A stretch of DNA of 31,821 bases, from NCBI GenBank assembly GCA_002633005.1, contig NMRA01000241.1, positions 133,863-165,683 of the forward strand, written 5' to 3'. The notes under the pieces were generated by a model. The model was given only the letters and a program-made list of their open reading frames with translations. It was not told the origin of the DNA and searched no databases. The position numbers were made by a program, and so were the translations under genes. This document shows positions 21,345-31,360 of this stretch, in pieces. How positions within the stretch are numbered: the first letter of the stretch is position 1; every line of letters starts with the position of its first letter. The DNA comes from Phoronis australis. Its lineage: Eukaryota > Phoronida > Phoronidae.

Positions 21345-22170
21345 CAGGGCTGTTCCAGCAAAATCTGTATGGGAGGGGGGGGAAGGCACTTTTATTTCAT
21401 ACCCACCGCCCATATTTTTCATTTATTTCTCCAACCCATGACCCATAATTTTTTATTTATTTTTAATAGATTAAAATATAAAATCCAACACTTGCAAACA
21501 AATTGCCTCCAGGAGGAGCTGTTAAGAACTTAGATGATTGACAGACAAGAACTAGTTGTCTTGTCCAATATTGTCAAAAACTAAAAGTAGCCTGTGTGCA
21601 ATACTTTTGGCAGCCACCAGGTGTCTCTGTTCACCATGTGTCTATAATTTCAATGAACATTTTTTCAATTATAAGGATCTATGAATCTCAAACTGTCTCC
21701 ACGAACTCTTTTATACTTCTGTCAAGTGAATATTGGAACTTGTTTATCTTACTCCTCATACTTTTTATTTAAAAATCATCAATTTTCTTATATGTGTTAA
21801 CACCAGTTTAGTGTTGCAGAACTTTTCAATTTAAGAGGACTGCAGACAAACAGTTGGCTCAAATCAAGTTGCCCATGACTTGATTAATGGCTTAGTGAAC
21901 ATATTGCACTCTGTTCACTGGCAATATGGGCTTTTTGTTTTGGGATGAGTTAGGATATATGCCAGTTGCATTTTTTTTTGAGTTTTGACAGCTGAAGTAA
22001 CCAACCTGTCAACATTAACAGGTCAAAAAATACCACCCATTTTTAATGCATCACTTCTTACAGGAACGACCACCCGTAATTTGAGTTTTTTCCTGAAGAC
22101 CACCACCCATGAATTTTTATTTCTACTGCCATCCCCCCCCTCCCACACAGATTTTACTGGAACAGCCCTC
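21345..22170. mobile_element. Inverted-repeat element (MITE-like), CAGGGCTGTTCCAG ends
   Basis: The left end at 21345 reads CAGGGCTGTTCCAG-AAAATCTGT-TGGGAGGGGGG. The right end, 22130-22170, is its inverted copy (CCCCCCTCCCACACAGATTT, then TACTGGAACAGCCCT) with about three mismatches over 37 bases. The outermost base differs (C at left, G after complementing at right), and I see no convincing target duplication. Subterminal segments repeat CCACCCAT-TTTTTA-type modules. Left-end similarity to hAT-like CAGGG ends is suggestive only. No transposase is present. The element lies wholly within the intron between the first and second C2-encoding exons. Confidence 0.7.
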
Positions 22171-23169
<999 letters not shown>

Positions 23170-23484
23170 CCCCGTGTTACTGGCTAATTACCCCTGATGA
23201 CTTCTAAACCTTGTTATAAAACTGTTCTGAGTTTGTTAACTTTTCTTTATAGTCCAGTTAGCCATAACGACTTCTCCAAACTTTTGCTACATTCTATTCA
23301 TAGTTTCACAGCTTCCTTTATACCAAGTCCATCTAGCCAGGATGGATTTTCTGAGCCTTACCACACTCTGTTTCAACTTGAATAACACTCCTTAATAACT
23401 GTCCAGTCAGCGAGGACGACTTCTCTGAACCATATCCCAGTCGGTTACAACTTGTAAAACACCCCTCTATTATACATGTTTCAG
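23170..23484 (+). repeat. Tandem imperfect copies of the downstream exon's 5' edge
   Basis: The next exon begins TTTCAG-TCCAGTAAGCCAGGATGATT-TCTCTAAAC at 23485. Clear imperfect copies of this acceptor-plus-exon start occur at 23253 (ATAG-TCCAGTTAGCCATAACGACT), 23328 (CAAG-TCCATCTAGCCAGGATGGAT) and 23402 (TCCAGTCAGCGAGGACGACT). A more decayed copy lies at about 23183. Spacings are 75, 74 and 83 bp. The parts between copies are also related (TT-CAACTTG-AAAACACCCCT type). When each copy is read in the exon's frame it gives PVSHNDFSK, PSSQDGFSE and PVSEDDFSE against the exon's PVSQDDFSK. Many, though not all, differences fall in third codon positions. Confidence 0.75.
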
Positions 23485-23716
23485 TCCAGTAAGCCAGGAT
23501 GATTTCTCTAAACGTCTATCAGTCAGCATCTGGGACTGGGACCGGACGTCGCGTAATGACTTCATGGGCTCCATGTCATTCGGCATCTCTGAGCTGGTCA
23601 AGGACTCTTGTGACGGCTGGTTCAAACTTCTCAATGAGGAGGAGGGAGAGTATTACAATGTCCCTGTACAGGATGAGGTGGCGCCCAACTTTGCTGAAGC
23701 AAAATTTAAATTTGAA
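23485..23716 (+). CDS. PRKCA/PRKCB-like: Conventional PKC, second main C2 exon
   Basis: The 232-nt exon completes a phase-2 codon (AT plus T gives Ile) and reads [77 protein letters not shown], ending in phase 0 before GTAATC. It contributes the other three Ca2+ ligands, the two Asp of WDWD and the Asp of RND (D246, D248 and D254 in PKC alpha numbering), so the calcium site is complete. The tail after [10 protein letters not shown] begins the variable V3 hinge. The donor GTAATC is weaker than the others in the gene. The upstream intron contains several imitation copies of this exon's start. Confidence 0.96.
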
Positions 23717-23981
23717 GTAATCAAGCTTGATTGACTACTAAATGAAATTTAAAGACTGCTAGTTTCAGAAAATGAAATGAATTGTTGAGTTGAAGTAATC
23801 GGCTGCACTGATGAATGACTGAAAGTTTATTAATAAGCGTTCTCCATGCTGAAGGTATTACTGGATCAGTTCAGGAAAACAAACTACCATTTTCCTAAAT
23901 ATCAGGCTGCATTCGCATTATGTGTTTTCATATAGTTGTACTGAGACTTTGGCTTTTAAGAAATAGTGACTGTATTTACTT
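23717..23981 (+). other. Kinase intron (C2-hinge), 5' part
   Basis: AT-rich intron sequence with no feature recognised. Confidence 0.5.
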
Positions 23982-24606
23982 GACTGTTTATAGCAGGAGA
24001 GTAGTTTCACTTTAATTTGTTATGTTTGACAAATGCTGCATGCATCAATTGGCAGTTTATGCTTTTTATTATAAATGTTTAACAATTTTCAGCTTTAGCT
24101 CATGACATGTTGTCATGATGCATAGACTACTGCGGTATTTTTGTTTTCCCACTGAATTTTTGTGTGTTGTTAAATTGACGTCAACTTTGCAATATATTGC
24201 AGCAACTTCAGATGGAAGACCGGAAGAAGCGTCAGGACAGTGCATCAGATAATGTGCCTTATGATGCTGTCAAAGTGACAGACTTTAACTTCCTGATGGT
24301 ACTTGGCAAGGGGAGCTTTGGCAAGGTGAGATCAGCTCTTGGTACACTATTGCCTGGCTATGCCTTCAAACTGCTTGTTACTTAGCAATCCTTTCAGTTG
24401 GACTGTGGTCCAAAAGTTAAATTTATTCTGAGTCTGTCAAGTTCATTTGCACTAAATCTGAATCAAAAGATCTCACGAGTAAGTTGCGAAATGTGTCCCT
24501 AGTCTTTGCAAAACTGGACAAAAGTGTGTTGGTCTCGTGGCTATATGCCTTTGGTTATCTAGTTAATTGTATTCTGAACGAACAAAATACGGTCATGTGG
24601 CTGTAA
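23982..24606 (+). repeat. First copy of a 625-bp duplicated block (contig overlap)
   Basis: This block is repeated at 25190-25814 with about five single-base differences, for example TTGACG/TTCACG before the exon, CTT/CTA in it, and CAGCTC/CTGCTC after it. The second copy begins directly after the lone N at 25189. The offset is constant at 1208 bp, with no indels. It contains the exon at 24203-24325. Under 1% difference and the N at the joint argue for two haplotypes of one locus placed in series, not a biological duplication. Confidence 0.85.
24203..24325 (+). CDS. PRKCA/PRKCB-like: Conventional PKC, V3 hinge and glycine-loop exon (copy 1)
   Basis: The 123-nt exon is phase 0 at both ends and reads QLQMEDRKKRQDSASDNVPY, DAVKVTDFNFLMVLGKGSFG and K before GTGAGA. 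It covers the end of the protease-sensitive V3 hinge and the first kinase strands with the ATP-binding GxGxFG loop. VTDFNFLMVLGKGSFGK is nearly identical to all conventional PKCs. I take the acceptor as TTGCAG ending at 24202; a second in-frame acceptor, CTTCAG ending at 24211, would drop three residues. The same exon occurs again at 25411 and both cannot be assumed real. Confidence 0.93.
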
Positions 24607-25188
24607 ATAGGCCTTTTGCGAGTTTATAACAATAACGCGAGATTATGTGAGACTTAACTGTGACGTCCTGGGAAGTGGGGCAAAAGCTTGTCGTTTGGTC
24701 ATTTGCCCAATACGGTAGCAGAGTGTATTCTGTTATTGTCTTCGAGTTTTTAGCCGTTTAGTTCGAAAAATGTCCAAGAGCATTGCTGTTATGGCAAATG
24801 AACTTCAAATTCGCACTACAATACGTTCTACCGCGTTCTGTATTAATTTCGTCCCGTGTATTTTAAACGGGCAGTAGGCGAAATCCGCTCACTGATAAAG
24901 TTTTCACCTCGTCGAAAATACATTCTACACCTAAAATTAGCACCTAAAAGGCTCTTACTTTCTTCAGTGACTCTTTATGCTTCTAAACATATCTTCGATG
25001 AAGCATATATACGGGCATTCAGGTGACTTAGGCGAAGAATTCCAACTCCACTTTGTGGTTACTGTTAACTTTGTCCGCGCCCGCGATTACCACAATCAAG
25101 TATTTCATCTGAGTCAGGTGAGTATGAGGCAAAGGCTAGCGCGAGACTGAGCGAAGTGCGAGATCTGGCGCGTGACCTGGCGCGTGAC
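24607..25188. other. Sequence present after copy 1 only (possible haplotype-specific insertion)
   Basis: After the shared CATGTGGCTGTAA the two duplicated blocks diverge completely. Here copy 1 continues with 582 bp of CpG-richer sequence ending GCGCGTGACCTGGCGCGTGAC at the N. Copy 2 instead runs into the 32-bp array. An insertion in one haplotype, possibly a transposon cut by the contig end, would explain this. No open frame or transposon end recognised. Confidence 0.5.
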
Positions 25189-25189
25189 N
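25189..25189. other. Single N: probable contig junction
   Basis: One unresolved base separates GGCGCGTGAC from the restart of sequence already seen at 23982. Together with the abrupt repeat this marks an assembly join of unknown true length, not a sequencing ambiguity. Confidence 0.8.
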
Positions 25190-25814
25190 GACTGTTTATA
25201 GCAGGAGAGTAGTTTCACTTTAATTTGTTATGTTTGACAAATGCTGCATGCATCAATTGGCAGTTTATGCTTTTTATTATAAATGTTTAACAATTTTCAG
25301 CTTTAGCTCATGACATGTTGTCATGATGCATAGACTACTGCGGTATTTTTGTTTTCCCACTGAATTTTTGTGTGTTGTTAAATTCACGTCAACTTTGCAA
25401 TATATTGCAGCAACTACAGATGGAAGACCGGAAGAAGCGTCAGGACAGTGCATCAGATAATGTGCCTTATGATGCTGTCAAAGTGACAGACTTTAACTTC
25501 CTGATGGTACTTGGCAAGGGGAGCTTTGGCAAGGTGAGATCTGCTCTTGGTACACTATTGCCTGGCTATGCCTTCAAACTGCTTGTTACTTAGCAATCCT
25601 TTCAGTTGGACTGTGGTCCAAAAGTTAAATTTATTCTGAGTTTGTCAAGTTCATTTGCACTAAATCTAAATCAAAAGATCTCACGAGTAAGTTGCGAAAT
25701 GTGTCCCTAGTCTTTGCAAAACTGGACAAAAGTGTGTTGGTCTCGTGGCTATATGCCTTTGGTTATCTAGTTAATTGTATTCTGAACGAACAAAATACGG
25801 TCATGTGGCTGTAA
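25190..25814 (+). repeat. Second copy of the 625-bp duplicated block
   Basis: Matches 23982-24606 base for base except for about five substitutions. The boundary on the left is the N; on the right similarity ends at GTGGCTGTAA. It contains the exon at 25411-25533. Confidence 0.85.
25411..25533 (+). CDS. PRKCA/PRKCB-like: Conventional PKC, V3 hinge and glycine-loop exon (copy 2)
   Basis: Encodes exactly the same 41 residues as 24203-24325. The only exonic difference is a synonymous CTT to CTA in the second codon. Acceptor TTGCAG and donor GTGAGA are unchanged. Because both ends are phase 0, a gene predictor could splice in both copies and produce an in-frame 41-residue duplication with two glycine loops, which would be an artefact if the blocks are haplotypes. 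For continuity with the following exon this copy lies on the same contig as 26671-26844, so it is the better one to use downstream. Confidence 0.9.
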
Positions 25815-25840
25815 TTCCATGCAGGCTTCAGAAATGGAAT

Positions 25841-26066
25841 TGGCGTACTCTCCAACCCGCTAACAGTCAAGTTGGCGTACTCTCCAACCCGCTAACAGTC
25901 AGATTGGCGTACTCTCCAACCCGGTAACAACCAAATTGGCGTATTCTCCAACCCGCCAACAGTCAAGTTGGCGTACTCTCCAACCCGGTAACAACCAAAT
26001 TGACGTACTCTCCAACCCGCTAAAAGTCAAGTTGGCGTAATCTCCAACCTGCTAACAGTCAAATTG
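25841..26066. repeat. 32-bp minisatellite (TTGGCGTACTCTCCAACCCG-CTAACAGTCAAG)
   Basis: Seven units start at 25841, 25873, 25905, 25937, 25969, 26001 and 26033. There are two subtypes, one with CCGCTAACAGTCA and one with CCGGTAACAACCA, which alternate in part, so a 64-bp higher-order unit may exist. A short GTCT run follows at 26066-26078. The array lies in the intron on the second contig and has no counterpart after block copy 1. Confidence 0.9.
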
Positions 26067-26670
26067 TCTGTCTGTCTGTTTGTAGGAGACAGTAATCTAG
26101 TGTCCAATTTGATTTCTGAACACTAATGCTTGAGGCAAATGACAACCTGGTTTTTTTGGGGTAATTGGAAAATCAATAGTGATACTGCTGTATTGTTGTT
26201 TTAGGGGAACAAATGTAATGATTGTGTCATTAAAGAAACAATTAGGATGTCGCTCCACAAATTAAAGCACTTAACAATTGTATAGAAAATGGAAGGCTGT
26301 ATCATTTGTTTAAATAATTATCACCGCAATAACTATACCGTTTTTACTTGGTGTGTGCTTATAGACAAGTGTGCTCACTTAGCTTCTGAGGCAGTGTCAT
26401 TATACAGAGTGATCATGAGTGGAATATCAAGTTATATGAGGGTCGAAGGTTTGCACAATTGCTCTCCTATGGGTGGTGCACATCACCTGATATGCCTGAG
26501 GGACCGATCTCTATTTGCTACTTATGGCCACTGGTGTGGACAGAAGCATGAATGATCGTGTAATATTAACAATTACCCAGTCAGCTTCCTTTGCATATAT
26601 TTGTATCCAGCTAGGCTCAGGGAAAACAAGTTTGTTTGCTAAATTCAGTGGTTTATTTTTTTCTCACCAG
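26067..26670 (+). other. Kinase intron, 3' part
   Basis: No feature recognised. It ends in a strong tract TTTATTTTTTTCTCACCAG (26652-26670). Confidence 0.6.
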
Positions 26671-26844
26671 GTGTTGCTTGCTGAGAGGAAGGGGACAGAC
26701 GAGTTGTATGCAATTAAAATACTCAAAAAAGATGTCATCATCCAAGATGATGATGTGGAGTGTACGATGATTGAGAAGCGAGTCCTCAAAATGTCTGACA
26801 AACCTCCCTTCCTAGTACAACTGCATTCTTGTTTCCAGACCATG
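26671..26844 (+). CDS. PRKCA/PRKCB-like: Conventional PKC, N-lobe exon with catalytic lysine
   Basis: The 174-nt exon, phase 0 at both ends, reads [58 protein letters not shown]. It directly continues GKGSFGK of the preceding exon into the AIK motif, whose Lys positions ATP phosphates. It supplies the alpha-C Glu in the [11 protein letters not shown] helix that pairs with that Lys. LHSCFQT leads to the hinge. The donor is GTGAGT. The sequence is as conserved as expected for a functional conventional PKC; no disabling change is seen. Confidence 0.96.
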
Positions 26845-27264
26845 GTGAGTTCATGTCAAAAGTGGTTCTATGCAGTGATTTTATGAACTAAGTTAATGCT
26901 AAGCTTCCTGGTGAACAGGCTTGTTGAGAACAATGGCTCTTATACAATCTGTTGATGAAGGTTCATGGTACTATGAAGCAGGGCGAGTTTCTAATGTGAA
27001 TGCTTGTCTCTAAAACAAGTCAGGGTCTGAAGCATGCCAGAAATTAATAAATTTGTGAGTTTTTGTTGCAAGTGTTACAGAGTATTACCGCTTGTTGGAA
27101 TGACTACACCAAAAGGGAAAGGCTTCACATGCCTTGAGAATAGTCCTAATTGGACAACATTTATATTTAATATTGTATGTTGTACAACTGACGCTTGCTG
27201 GTTTAAAAATGGTAAAATGGCATCAAACACCTTGAACCATTACATGTTAAAATGTCATTACATT
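26845..27264 (+). other. Kinase intron (N-lobe/hinge), 5' part
   Basis: A 99-codon open frame covers 27034-27333 without recognisable motifs. Nothing else seen. Confidence 0.45.
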
Positions 27265-28188
27265 AGGTACAAAGTGATACATAATTGTAACTCATATAAC
27301 CAAATGGGCAACCACTGTAATTATAATTTATAATAAATGTGTATGAGCTACTTTTATCCCATGATATTCTCAAAAACTGCTGCACAGAATTCGCTTTGAC
27401 AGGCATCATTGCAACTGCCTGCATTTCGTTAAGTGCAATCGCTATTCACATTTATTCGGTATCCGACTGTTATAAACGACTTTTGGTCATGGTGCTGGAG
27501 GCTTTACCGGGTGTTTTGCGCTGTGTGGCTAAGCGTCATAAATTGACTGCCTATCTATCTGCCATCGTGAACGATAGTATTTGCAATGCTGTTTACACCA
27601 TGGCAAGCCCCAAACTTTTTGGTTTTTGTTAAAGTTGACCTTTGATCACTCCCATTGATCCCTTGTGTCACAGAATAGCCCATTACAGCTTGGGGTTGTT
27701 TGACTGGGAAAGGTGGTGGCCACAGTTTCTAAAGGACAAACATCAGTGATAGCCCTAAAATAGTATGAAATTTCTCCAAGTATGTTGCTTTGCCATGAAA
27801 TTTTGTTTGTTTGTTTGTTTCTTGTTCGCACCCTTCAGCTCGTAACAGGATCAACGCGAAATTTACACGCAACATGTTTTTAATTTGTGAATGGCTTGAA
27901 GCCTAATGTTTTTCTGTTGAAGTCTGATACAAGATGGTGCTGTGGCGGCCATTTTTTCCTTTTTTCGTTTGCAGAACCACAGTTTTGATATTTCTGGTCG
28001 GATTTTTCTTTCTGTGGATAGATCATTCCAAGGGCTATCGTTATAGTCTCATTTTTTGGTCTCTTAGTTGTTACCGTTCTCGAGTTGTTCAAGATTTTCC
28101 AAGGACTAGTGTCCATATAATTGAGTTTGCTTGCCGAATCTTGGGCGTCCCTTGACGGATCTGTGGATAGATCTATCAGCCATGCCAT
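27265..28188 (+). repeat. First copy of a 0.93-kb duplicated block (contig overlap)
   Basis: Repeated at 28190-29122 with about nine substitutions and one 9-bp indel (TTTTTCTTTCTG versus TTTTTCAGATTTTTTTTTCTG near 28010/28930). The block ends exactly at the N (28189) and copy 2 begins exactly after it. Copy 2 then runs on through CCAT into new sequence, which is what two overlapping contigs ends would produce. It contains a 97-codon open frame (27339-27632; MYELLLSHDILKNCC...) of unknown meaning and one copy of the YY1-like dyad motif. Confidence 0.9.
27926..27958 (+). repeat. YY1-like dyad motif, copy in first block
   Basis: GATACAAGATGGTGCTGTGG followed by CGGCCATTTTTTC. The left half (CAAGATGG) and the inverted right half (AAAATGGCCGCC) each resemble the YY1 consensus. 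A CGTTTGCAGA tract follows about 15 bases later, as also after the copies at 28854 and 29310, so the similarity extends beyond a transcription factor site. Confidence 0.55.
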
Positions 28189-28189
28189 N
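28189..28189. other. Single N: probable contig junction
   Basis: Lies between the end of block copy 1 and the start of block copy 2. It is exactly 3000 bases after the other N at 25189, so the middle contig as placed is 2999 bases long. Confidence 0.85.
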
Positions 28190-29122
28190 AGGTACAAAGT
28201 GATACATAATTGTAACTCATATAACCAAATGGGCAACCACTGTAATTATAATTTATAATAAATGTGTATGAGCTACTTTTATCCCATGATATTCTCAAAA
28301 ACTGCTGCACAGAATTCGCTTTGACAGGCATCATTGCAACTGCCTGCATTTCGTTAAGTGCAATCGCTATTCACATTTATTCGGTATCCGACTATTATAA
28401 ACGACTTTTGGTCATGGTGCTGGAGGCTTTACCGGGTGTTTTGCGCTGTGTGGCTAAGCGTCATAAATTGACTGCCTATCTATCTGCCATCGTGAACGAT
28501 AGTATTTGCAATGCTGTTTACACCATGGCAAGCCCCAAACTTTTTGGTTTTTGTTAAAGTTGACCTTTGATCACTCCCATTGATCCCTTGTGTCACAGAA
28601 TAGCCCATTACAGCTTGGGGTTGTTTGACTGGGAAAGGTGGTGGCCACAGTTTCTAAAGGACAAACATCAGTGATAGCCCTAAAATTGTATGAAATTTCT
28701 CCAAGTATGTTGCTTTGCCATGAAATTTTGTTTGTTTGTTTGTTTCTTGTTCGCACCCTTCAGATCGTAACAGGATCAACGCGAAATTTACACGCAACAT
28801 GTTTTTAATTTGTGAATGGCTTGAAGCCTAATGTTTTTCTGTTGAAATCTGATACAAGATGGTGCTGTGGCGGCCATTTTTTCCTTTTTTCGTTTGCAGA
28901 ACCACAGCTTTGATATTTCTGGTCGGATTTTTCAGATTTTTTTTTCTGTGGATAGATCATTCCAAGGGCTATCGTTATAGTCTCATTTGTTTGTCTCTTA
29001 GTTGTTACCGTTCTCGAGTTGTTCAAGATTTTCCAAGGACTAGTGTCCATATAATTGAGTGTGCTTGCCGAATCTTGGGCGTCCCTTGACGGATCTGTGG
29101 ATAGATCTATCAGCCATGCCAT
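28190..29122 (+). repeat. Second copy of the 0.93-kb duplicated block
   Basis: Homologous to 27265-28188 along its whole length at about 99% identity. The 97-codon open frame recurs at 28264-28557 with one residue change (Cys to Tyr). Because the duplication is probably allelic, its survival in both copies is not evidence of selection. A YY1-like dyad copy is at 28851-28882. Confidence 0.9.
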
Positions 29123-30441
29123 TGCTTGCTACGATTTACAGCTCTTACGATATTCAAGATTTACTTCCCAGATGACTGCTCTTTTGTTGACTAGTAAATT
29201 ATAGCTGCACTGATTTGTGCTAAAGATCGCAGTTTTTATATGATCGACTTACGTACAGTGTTTACCTAGTCAATAGCCCGGGGACTGTTGTTCTTGGGCC
29301 AAATTGGACACAAGATGGTGCTGTGACAGCCATTTTTTTGAATTTTGTTTGCAGAGCTCTTACTCTGCGTTACTTTGACCGAACCTTTGCAAATTTTGTA
29401 CGTAAATAGATCTCCTTACGGGCTAACTAATGTGTCTCTGTAATAAGCGTTTATGTTGTTGGGTTCATTGTCGATCTCACCTTTAAATTTTTAATTTCTT
29501 TCACCAAGTGCCACTCTGCAGAGCACTTTCATTTGTTTTTCGTTTTGTCATTTTTATTTTCTGTCCAGTTTGGATTTTTTATTTTTTGTTTGTTTGTTCC
29601 TTGATTGGGGTGAGGCACCTGGTCCTCATTGATCTGAAGGTGACAGCATCAGTAGTAGGAATAACTTCATTGGTTCATTGCCTGGCTTTGGTGGCATCTG
29701 ATGAACTAATGAATTTGTTGTTCAACTTGTATTACTTAATGTTTACTGTATATCCGTAAGTCAGGTCCTGTATTAAGTCTCGCTTTGATTAATATGGCAA
29801 ATTTTCATGTAATGTCAGCTATTTTTAATGGCGGTGATTATCTTGAAATCTCATCATGCTCATTAGTTCTATTTTAAACGTCAACAGTTTAATGACGTAT
29901 CCCATTTCGCTTGTGAGTGGCTGATGCGTGACAATCACTTGGTACTCATTAGAGAAATCTTGCTCACTTTAATCACTGCTAATTACTGGTCTGTACAATA
30001 TTTATCTTGTTCATCAGATTGTATTTGCAATGTATCATTACATCACATTCTACAAAAAAGAAATATCTTCTCAAAGGACCATTTGTTACTGATTATTCGA
30101 ACACAAAAGCAGGCATTAGACACATCCTAATTGCTGCAGTAACAATTTAAGTATTAGTAAATGGTTGGTCATCCAGTGGGCTGACAGGAAGTGTCCCAGA
30201 TCATATAATTTGTTGACTTATGTCAGCTGTTCCTCTATATTAATGGCACGTTAACAGTAATGACTTATCTTCAGCCAGATGTCGCTAGTTCTTAATGGTC
30301 ATTTTTATGTTTCATTATCAAACAGTTTCTAGAATCTGTCAGTGTTTTGTATTTTTATAGAGAAAGAACCAGGGACGTATTTGACAGAAAGTAAAGTCAT
30401 GTAATTCGAAGTGAATCCAACAGGAATTTTTTTCTTTGCAG
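29123..30441 (+). other. Kinase intron (N-lobe/hinge), 3' part
   Basis: Contains one more, more diverged copy of the YY1-like dyad at 29308-29337 (ACAAGATGGTGCTGTGACAG, then CCATTTTTTTG), followed by TTTGTTTGCAGAG. Otherwise no feature is recognised. The intron ends in TTTTTTTCTTTGCAG (30427-30441). Confidence 0.55.
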
Positions 30442-30533
30442 GACCGCCTTTACTTTGTTATGGAATACGTGAATGGTGGTGATTTGATGTACAAAATTCA
30501 GCAAGATGGTAAATTTAAAGAACCTGTGGCCGT
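30442..30533 (+). CDS. PRKCA/PRKCB-like: Conventional PKC, kinase hinge exon
   Basis: The 92-nt exon starts in phase 0 and reads [30 protein letters not shown] plus two bases of a Val codon, before GTGAGT. It holds the gatekeeper Met and hinge [10 protein letters not shown], as in all conventional PKCs, and ends where mammalian genes continue with FYAAEI. No following exon was found in the remaining 1.3 kb, so the catalytic loop (HRD), DFG and regulatory C-tail lie beyond the window. Confidence 0.96.
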
Positions 30534-31120
30534 GTGAGTATTCTACAGTCTTTGTTGTTGGTCTGTTTTTTACCTAGAGAATATCGGGTCTACCAGTCAG
30601 GCAATTCCACCTGAAGACTTGACCATTATACACTGACTTTTTAGTAATCTAAATATTATCTTTGTTGTGTGAACAGTGACAGCGTGAATATTAAATTTTA
30701 TAATATTTGGTTTTCAAAAGTATTTTTGTTGTTTTTGTTGAAGTTGCTTCTTCATCTGCATATTAGGTTGGACAAAGTTGTATAATTGTCCTGTTATCAG
30801 GATGTCCCTGAACAGACTCACTGTTACTGAGGCTTTGGCCTAGTAGAATATAATCTTAATGAAATATATCCGACAAACAGCTCTTTTTCATTGAGCTCAT
30901 TAAAGTGACTTCCATGTTGTTTAGGTCTGATATTCTGCTGTTCAAGGAGGGTTCAGTGGCTGAAGACGGAATTTAAAATTCTTTCGTTCACGGACATTTT
31001 GTTGTTATCTTTTTTGCTTGTCGTTTGATCTTTCTCTGCACAATAATGTTGATTTGACGGGATGATGATTACAAAGAATTTAAAAAAAACAACTCCGAAA
31101 TCTCACTGCTTTAACAGTGA
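30534..31120 (+). other. Kinase intron downstream of the hinge exon
   Basis: No exon or repeat recognised in about 590 bp. Confidence 0.5.
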
Positions 31121-31360
31121 GCCAAGGTGAAGGACACTGACTGGAGCTTGTCTGATCCACTTTCCATGCTAGGTGGAATCATTTCCTTGGTGGAGCCTCT
31201 GAATCTCAGCTATGATCTTCTAAATTCCAGTCCCGGACCAACTGACACCAAACCTGTGGTACATATCCTTAGAACCGTGTCTTCAAACTCCATACAAAAC
31301 GAATCAGGCAATTTTGATGTCTACTACTTCAGGACAGGGCGACAGAGGATTTTAGCTTGA
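31121..31360 (+). other. Open frame with coding-like composition, unrecognised
   Basis: From the TGA at 31118 to the TGA at 31358 the frame is open for 79 codons, with fairly even amino-acid usage (KDTDWSLSDPLSMLGG, SYDLLNSSPGPTDTKP, NFDVYYFRTGRQRILA). Its GC content is higher than the surrounding intron. It does not match any part of protein kinase C that I know, and lacks an ATG start (the first Met is internal). It could be an exapted or transposon-derived fragment, an exon of another transcript, or chance. Confidence 0.25.
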
